NCBI GenBank assembly: GCA_014799465.1
Contig: JAAVHZ010000043.1
Coordinates: 1-64,000 of the forward strand
Source of the DNA: Lachnospiraceae bacterium
Lineage (GTDB): Bacteria; Bacillota; Clostridia; Lachnospirales; Lachnospiraceae
Direction: 5' to 3'
Length of the DNA: 64,000 nt
Under the pieces are notes generated by a model. That model searched no databases. It saw only the letters and a list, made by a program, of their open reading frames with translations, and was not told where the DNA came from. Below, piece after piece: positions 60,223-64,000 of the stretch (its first letter is position 1; each line of letters starts with the position of its first letter). A program made the position numbers and the translations under genes.

Positions 60223-61407
60223 ATGAATATGTTTAAGTCATTTCTGCTTAAATATGCAGAGATTGGAGTAAAAGGAAAGAACAGATATGTATTTGAGGAT
60301 GCACTTGTATCACAGATAAAAAGGGCATTAGACGGAATAGATGGCAGATTTGAAGTCAGAAAGGTGTCAGGCAGGATATACGCACAGGCTTTAGAAGAAT
60401 TTGATTATGATGAGGCAGTGGATGCACTTAAAAAAGTGTTTGGACTTGTGGGTATATGTCCGCTGGTGCAGTTTGATGATAGCGGATTCGAAGATTTGGC
60501 TTTAAAAGTTATTGAATATATGGATAAAATGTATCCTGACAAGAAAAAAACTTTTAAGGTTTTTACAAGACGTGCAAGAAAGAATTATCCTATGGATTCA
60601 ACAGAGATAAATATGGAGATGGGCAGCAGGATTCTGGATGCATTTCCTGAAATGAGTGTTGATGTCCATAACCCTGATATAAAGCTTAATATAGAGATTA
60701 GGGAGCAGATAAATATATACTCTGAAATCATACCGGGACTTGGCGGAATGCCGCTTGGCACGGCAGGAAAGGCAATGCTTTTGTTATCCGGCGGAATAGA
60801 CAGTCCGGTGGCAGGCTATATGACAGCAAAAAGAGGAGTTACTCTGGAGGCGACATATTTTCATGCACCGCCTTATACAAGTGAAAGGGCAAAGCAGAAA
60901 GTTATTGACCTGGCAAAGAAGATGTCAGTATATACAGGACCTATAAAGTTAAATATTGTAAATTTCACAGACATTCAGATGTACATATATGAAAGATGTC
61001 CGCATGAAGAGCTTACAATTATAATGAGACGGTATATGATGAAGATAGCAGAACATTTTGCCAAAGAATCAGATTGTCTGGGACTTGTTACGGGAGAAAG
61101 CATAGGACAGGTGGCAAGCCAGACAATGCAGAGTATGTTGGTCACAAATGCAGTCTGCACTCTTCCGGTATACAGACCTTTGGTAGCATTTGATAAGCAG
61201 GATATAGTGGATGTAGCATGTAAAATAGACACATATGAGACATCCATACTTCCGTATGAGGATTGCTGTACCATATTTGTGGCAGAGCATCCGGCGACAA
61301 AACCAAAACTTTCATGTATAGAAAAATCAGAAAGCCATATGGCAGGGAAAATAGATGAGCTTATGGAAAAGGCAATAGAAACGGTGGAAATTGCATATGT
61401 GAAGTAA
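60223..61407 (+). CDS. thiI: tRNA 4-thiouridine synthase ThiI
   Basis: 394 residues. N-terminal ferredoxin-like and THUMP domains (LKYAEIGVKGKNR), then the PP-loop ATPase LLSGGIDSPVAGYM. No C-terminal rhodanese domain, as usual in Firmicutes, so sulfur is taken from the partner desulfurase. CTIFVAEHPATKPKL is a family tail motif. Ends the prmA-rsmE-nifS-thiI run. Confidence 0.95.
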   Translation: MNMFKSFLLKYAEIGVKGKNRYVFEDALVSQIKRALDGIDGRFEVRKVSGRIYAQALEEFDYDEAVDALKKVFGLVGICPLVQFDDSGFEDLALKVIEYMDKMYPDKKKTFKVFTRRARKNYPMDSTEINMEMGSRILDAFPEMSVDVHNPDIKLNIEIREQINIYSEIIPGLGGMPLGTAGKAMLLLSGGIDSPVAGYMTAKRGVTLEATYFHAPPYTSERAKQKVIDLAKKMSVYTGPIKLNIVNFTDIQMYIYERCPHEELTIIMRRYMMKIAEHFAKESDCLGLVTGESIGQVASQTMQSMLVTNAVCTLPVYRPLVAFDKQDIVDVACKIDTYETSILPYEDCCTIFVAEHPATKPKLSCIEKSESHMAGKIDELMEKAIETVEIAYVK

Positions 61408-61415
61408 CATAATAG

Positions 61416-61445
61416 TTGTACAATGCAAAAAAAGTGTGATATTAT
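61416..61445 (+). promoter_or_regulatory. Possible + strand promoter of a short transcript
   Basis: TTGTAC (61416-61421), 18-bp spacer, TATTAT (61440-61445). Transcription would start near 61452 and run against the minus-strand small RNA. Confidence 0.4.
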
Positions 61446-61489
61446 AGACAGATGAAACAACGTTTTGTAAGTAGTATATAGTTATACAT

Positions 61490-61578
61490 AGCAAAAACCA
61501 CCCTGATACTTTACCGAGTGCTAGGGTGGCTTTGCTATCCTTACTGGTCAACCACCTGTGGGCGGTTGTTTCTTCTTT
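61490..61578 (-). ncRNA. Small RNA with two hairpins, antitoxin-RNA-like
   Basis: About 90 nt, no convincing open frame. Its promoter is near-consensus (see the separate entry). Hairpin 1 (CAACCGCC/GGTGGTTG in the minus RNA) pairs completely there but has an A-C mismatch on the opposite strand, so the minus strand is the functional one. The second hairpin (GCCACCCT/AGGGTGGT plus T run) ends the transcript. The layout resembles antisense RNAs of type I toxin-antitoxin loci in Firmicutes, but no toxin frame is present. Confidence 0.5.
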
Positions 61579-61584
61579 AGTTGT

Positions 61585-61613
61585 ATTGTAGCATAGTATA
61601 TCTGTTATATCAA
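61585..61613 (-). promoter_or_regulatory. Minus-strand promoter of the small RNA
   Basis: Read on the minus strand: TTGATA (61613-61608), 17-bp spacer, TACAAT (61590-61585). Confidence 0.7.
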
Positions 61614-61631
61614 CAGTTTTTTACATGATAT

Positions 61632-61669
61632 AAAAAACTAAGTACAACCAACTTATTGGCTGTACTTAG
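61632..61669 (-). terminator. Terminator of the HPr-like gene
   Basis: 9-bp stem CTAAGTACA/TGTACTTAG followed on the minus strand by six T. Confidence 0.88.
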
Positions 61670-61683
61670 AATGTGCTATTATA

Positions 61684-61917
61684 TTATTCCACAATGTAAG
61701 GTTTTAAAGCTTCTAAAATGCTGTCTACATTATCTTCTGCGTGGATGTTTAAATCAATGTTCTTAGAAAGGTCTAAGCTGAAGATACCCATAATTGATTT
61801 TGCATCAATAACATATCTTCCTGATACAAGGTCGAAATCAGTCTCGAACTTTGTAATGTCATTTACGAAAGCTTTTACCTTGTCAATTGAGTTTAAACAA
61901 ATCTTTACTGTTTTCAT
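61684..61917 (-). CDS. HPr-like protein lacking the phospho-histidine
   Basis: 77 residues with the HPr fold length. The regulatory-serine segment is conserved (DAKSIMGIFSLDLSK, Ser41 aligning with HPr Ser46), but the N-terminal G-[IL]-H-A-R-P motif with His15 is replaced by LNSIDKVKAF. It therefore cannot carry phosphate to sugar permeases and resembles Crh in logic: a possible HPr-kinase target for carbon regulation. GAGGAGGT precedes the ATG. It reads against mtaB and has its own terminator. Confidence 0.82.
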   Translation of the reverse strand: MKTVKICLNSIDKVKAFVNDITKFETDFDLVSGRYVIDAKSIMGIFSLDLSKNIDLNIHAEDNVDSILEALKPYIVE

Positions 61918-62077
61918 TAAAAACTACCTCCTCTTTATTAACTTTTGCAGTATTAGATATGAGAGTTGTATAGTTAATAATTCTCTCACTACATAGTATA
62001 GTACAGTTTTAAGGGGAAAAAGTCAATATAAAAACAGCATAAACTTATAAGCAATATTAAGAAATGAGGATATATAA

Positions 62078-63418
62078 ATGGAAAGAATAAAGAAAAAAGT
62101 CGCATTGCATAATCTTGGATGTAAGGTCAATGCATATGAAACAGAAGCTATGGAGCAGATACTTAAGAATGCAGGGTATGAAATAGTAGATTTTGAACCG
62201 GGGGCTGATATTTATATTATAAATACATGTACAGTTACAAATATTGCCGACAGAAAGTCAAGACAAATGCTTCATAAGGCGAAGAAGATGAATCCGGATG
62301 CCATAGTGGTAGCGGCAGGATGTTATGCTGAAACGGGTGAAGACAGGATAAACAAAGATGATACAATAGACATAATAGTGGGAAATAATAAAAAGAGAGA
62401 TATTCTTAGTATATTGGAAGAATATTATGGGAAAAATGATGCAAAATCAATTAGAGAAAAAGTGGATGCCAGAATAGATATTAACCATACCTCGGAGTAT
62501 GAGGAAATGACATTAGAGCAGATGCACGAGCATACCAGAGCGTATATAAAAGTACAGGACGGATGCAATCAGTTCTGCAGCTATTGTATTATTCCATATG
62601 CAAGAGGAAGAGTCAGAAGCAGAAAAATTAATGATATAAAAAAAGAAGTCACTGCAATAGCAGATAAGGGATTTAAAGAAGTAGTGATTACCGGAATACA
62701 TGTGAGTTCATATGGAGTGGATTTTGGAGAAGACAGGGAAAGACTTATAGACGTTATAGAAACGGCTGCATCGGTAGACGGCATTGAAAGAGTAAGATTA
62801 AGTTCTCTTGAGCCGCGGATAATAACAAAAGAATTTATGGATAGGCTGTCACACATAAAAGAGATATGTCCGCATTTTCATTTATCGCTCCAGAGCGGCT
62901 GTGATACAGTGCTTAAAAGAATGAACAGAAAATACACAACAGCTGAATATCTTGAAGGATGCAGATGTATAAGGAATATATTTCCAAATGCTGCAATAAC
63001 AACAGATATAATAGTTGGATTTCCGGGAGAAACAGAAACAGAGTTCAATACTACTTTAAGCTTTGCAAGGGAAGTCGGTTTTGCGGAAATACATGTGTTT
63101 AAATATTCAAAAAGGCAGGGAACGGTGGCAGCGGCAATGGAAAATCAGGTAGATGATTTATTAAAAGCTGAAAGAAGCAGGAAACTTATTGAACTTGAAT
63201 ATGAATTAAGAAAAGATTATAGAAATAGATTTCTTGGAGAAAACAAAGAGGTGCTGTTTGAGCAGAGTGAAATTATAGACGGAACGCAGTATTATACGGG
63301 GTTTACCAAAGAATATGTAAAGATAGCAGCAGCATCAGAAGAGAATCTGACAAACCGCATTATTGACATAAAGGTTAAAGAAATATATAATCATGAAATT
63401 TTACTTGCCGAAATGTAA
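62078..63418 (+). CDS. mtaB: tRNA t6A37 methylthiotransferase MtaB
   Basis: 446 residues. N-terminal UPF0004 domain with Cys ligands (LGCKVNAYETE, NTCTVTNIAD, AAGCYAE), radical-SAM cluster motif GCNQFCSYCIIPYARGR, and a C-terminal TRAM domain. It adds methylthio to t6A37 of tRNA. The LGCKVN start distinguishes MtaB from MiaB and RimO. Confidence 0.95.
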   Translation: MERIKKKVALHNLGCKVNAYETEAMEQILKNAGYEIVDFEPGADIYIINTCTVTNIADRKSRQMLHKAKKMNPDAIVVAAGCYAETGEDRINKDDTIDIIVGNNKKRDILSILEEYYGKNDAKSIREKVDARIDINHTSEYEEMTLEQMHEHTRAYIKVQDGCNQFCSYCIIPYARGRVRSRKINDIKKEVTAIADKGFKEVVITGIHVSSYGVDFGEDRERLIDVIETAASVDGIERVRLSSLEPRIITKEFMDRLSHIKEICPHFHLSLQSGCDTVLKRMNRKYTTAEYLEGCRCIRNIFPNAAITTDIIVGFPGETETEFNTTLSFAREVGFAEIHVFKYSKRQGTVAAAMENQVDDLLKAERSRKLIELEYELRKDYRNRFLGENKEVLFEQSEIIDGTQYYTGFTKEYVKIAAASEENLTNRIIDIKVKEIYNHEILLAEM

Positions 63419-63474
63419 AATATATATTAGAATATACATCATAAGATTGTGAACGTGAATTTTGGAGGCAATAT

Positions 63475-63744
63475 ATGGAGAATTTAAATAATACACAATA
63501 TTTTAAAGTACCGGTTGAGACAAAACTGGAAGTTGGACAAGTTTTAGAAAGAGTATATCAGGCTTTAGTTGAAAAAGGTTACAATCCGGTTAATCAGATT
63601 GTAGGATACATTATGTCAGGAGATCCTACTTATATTACGAGTCATAATAATGCAAGAAGTCTGATTATGAAAGTGGAACGTGACGAACTTATAGAAGAAG
63701 CGTTGACATATTATATAAATACAAAGTTAAAAGAAAAGAGATAA
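63475..63744 (+). CDS. ireB: IreB-family regulatory phosphoprotein
   Basis: 89 residues, full length. Matches the UPF0297/IreB family: [23 protein letters not shown] and [17 protein letters not shown]. In Enterococcus the N-terminal threonines are phosphorylated by the Ser/Thr kinase IreK; Thr7 here is a candidate. The position between mtaB and ruvX is conserved in Firmicutes. TTGGAGG precedes the ATG. Confidence 0.95.
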   Translation: MENLNNTQYFKVPVETKLEVGQVLERVYQALVEKGYNPVNQIVGYIMSGDPTYITSHNNARSLIMKVERDELIEEALTYYINTKLKEKR

Positions 63745-63842
63745 AATTATAATACCAAATACAGTATGGAAGTCTGTCTGTGCAGTCTTTTTCTGCTGTA
63801 TTAATTTTGGATAATTTTTTATAGAAATTGAACGGGGTAAAA

Positions 63843-64000
63843 ATGAGGATATTAGGATTAGATTTTGGCTCTAAAACAGTAGGAGTGGCAGTTTCGGATG
63901 AACTGCTTATTACTGCACAGGGTCTTGAGATTGTGCGGCGTGAATCAGAAAATAAGCTGAGGAAGACATTGGCACGAATTGAACAGATTATAGAAGAATA
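63843..64000 (+). CDS. ruvX: RuvX/YqgF-type nuclease (5' part only)
   Basis: The first 52 complete codons before the window edge: [20 protein letters not shown] matches the RNase H-like start of YqgF/RuvX with its catalytic Asp7. Proposed pre-16S rRNA nuclease or Holliday-junction resolvase. It continues beyond base 64000. Confidence 0.92.
   Translation, partial: MRILGLDFGSKTVGVAVSDELLITAQGLEIVRRESENKLRKTLARIEQIIEE

Noticed and set aside
61327..61551. 74-codon minus-strand frame MTSKDSKATLALGK
   Set aside because: It begins at a TTG within the small RNA, reads through its terminator and continues antisense to thiI; no ribosome site.

Overview
The window is low-GC chromosome from a Gram-positive anaerobe of the class Clostridia, most likely a member of the Lachnospiraceae. 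The evidence is the strong AGGAGG-type ribosome binding sites, frequent ATA and AGA codons, the DUF6465 and DUF6062 small proteins, a CIRCE/HrcA heat-shock circuit, a Phe T-box leader, a Firmicutes-type 6S RNA, MtaB, IreB and cortex-lytic enzymes of the SleC and SleB type. The genus cannot be fixed from sequence alone. No prophage, rRNA, tRNA, CRISPR array or intact insertion sequence was seen.

Layout. 1-0.5 kb: a GC-rich palindromic repeat joined to the tail of a broken gene. 0.6-7.8 kb: cell-surface and wall genes (SleC-like protein, a 1438-residue LRR/Big2 surface protein, a coiled-coil SleB-type hydrolase). 7.9-12.2 kb: carAB. 12.2-14.1 kb: a membrane protein, a GNAT acetyltransferase and a histidine phosphatase. 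14.2-18.5 kb: a type II topoisomerase pair, probably topoisomerase IV. 18.5-21.5 kb: folC and folP separated by palindromic repeats, with a small RhuM-family gene relic, then a DUF6465 gene. 21.6-23.6 kb: an AbiL-type two-gene phage-defence cassette (AAA ATPase plus RloB-like protein). 23.6-29.4 kb: a polytopic membrane protein, 6S RNA, a SpoIID-domain protein and a YihY-type membrane protein. 29.5-33.3 kb: T-box leader with pheST. 33.6-36.1 kb: C39-type peptidase, GH25 lysozyme and Nudix hydrolase. 36.2-42.6 kb: a pseudo-ATPase/TPR/GAF/GGDEF protein, an M18 aminopeptidase and glnS. 42.6-48 kb: DUF2225, MocR-type regulator, DUF6062, an Asp-rich membrane-anchored protein, a HAD phosphatase and an Ogg glycosylase. 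48-61.4 kb: CIRCE-groESL, a secreted papain-like protease, CIRCE-hrcA-grpE-dnaK-dnaJ, then prmA-rsmE-nifS-thiI. 61.4-64 kb: a converging small-RNA pair, an HPr-like protein lacking the phospho-histidine, and mtaB-ireB-ruvX (cut by the window edge).

Working together. The HrcA repressor, encoded behind its own CIRCE operator, should control both groESL and the hrcA-dnaJ operon. The prmA-rsmE-nifS-thiI block continues in the same direction and links protein quality control with ribosome and tRNA modification and sulfur delivery. Several wall hydrolases or wall-binding proteins (SleC-like, SleB-like, SpoIID-like, GH25) are spread through the first 36 kb.

The least explained signals are two families of palindromic repeats that sit exactly at gene boundaries. 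One family has three copies that keep the same A-A mismatch and 3-nt bulge, although the stem sequence of one copy differs, and it contributes codons to neighbouring genes. Also unexplained are a sense/antisense small-RNA locus at 61.4-61.6 kb that resembles a type I toxin-antitoxin module without a toxin frame, and a folded element at 46.1 kb.
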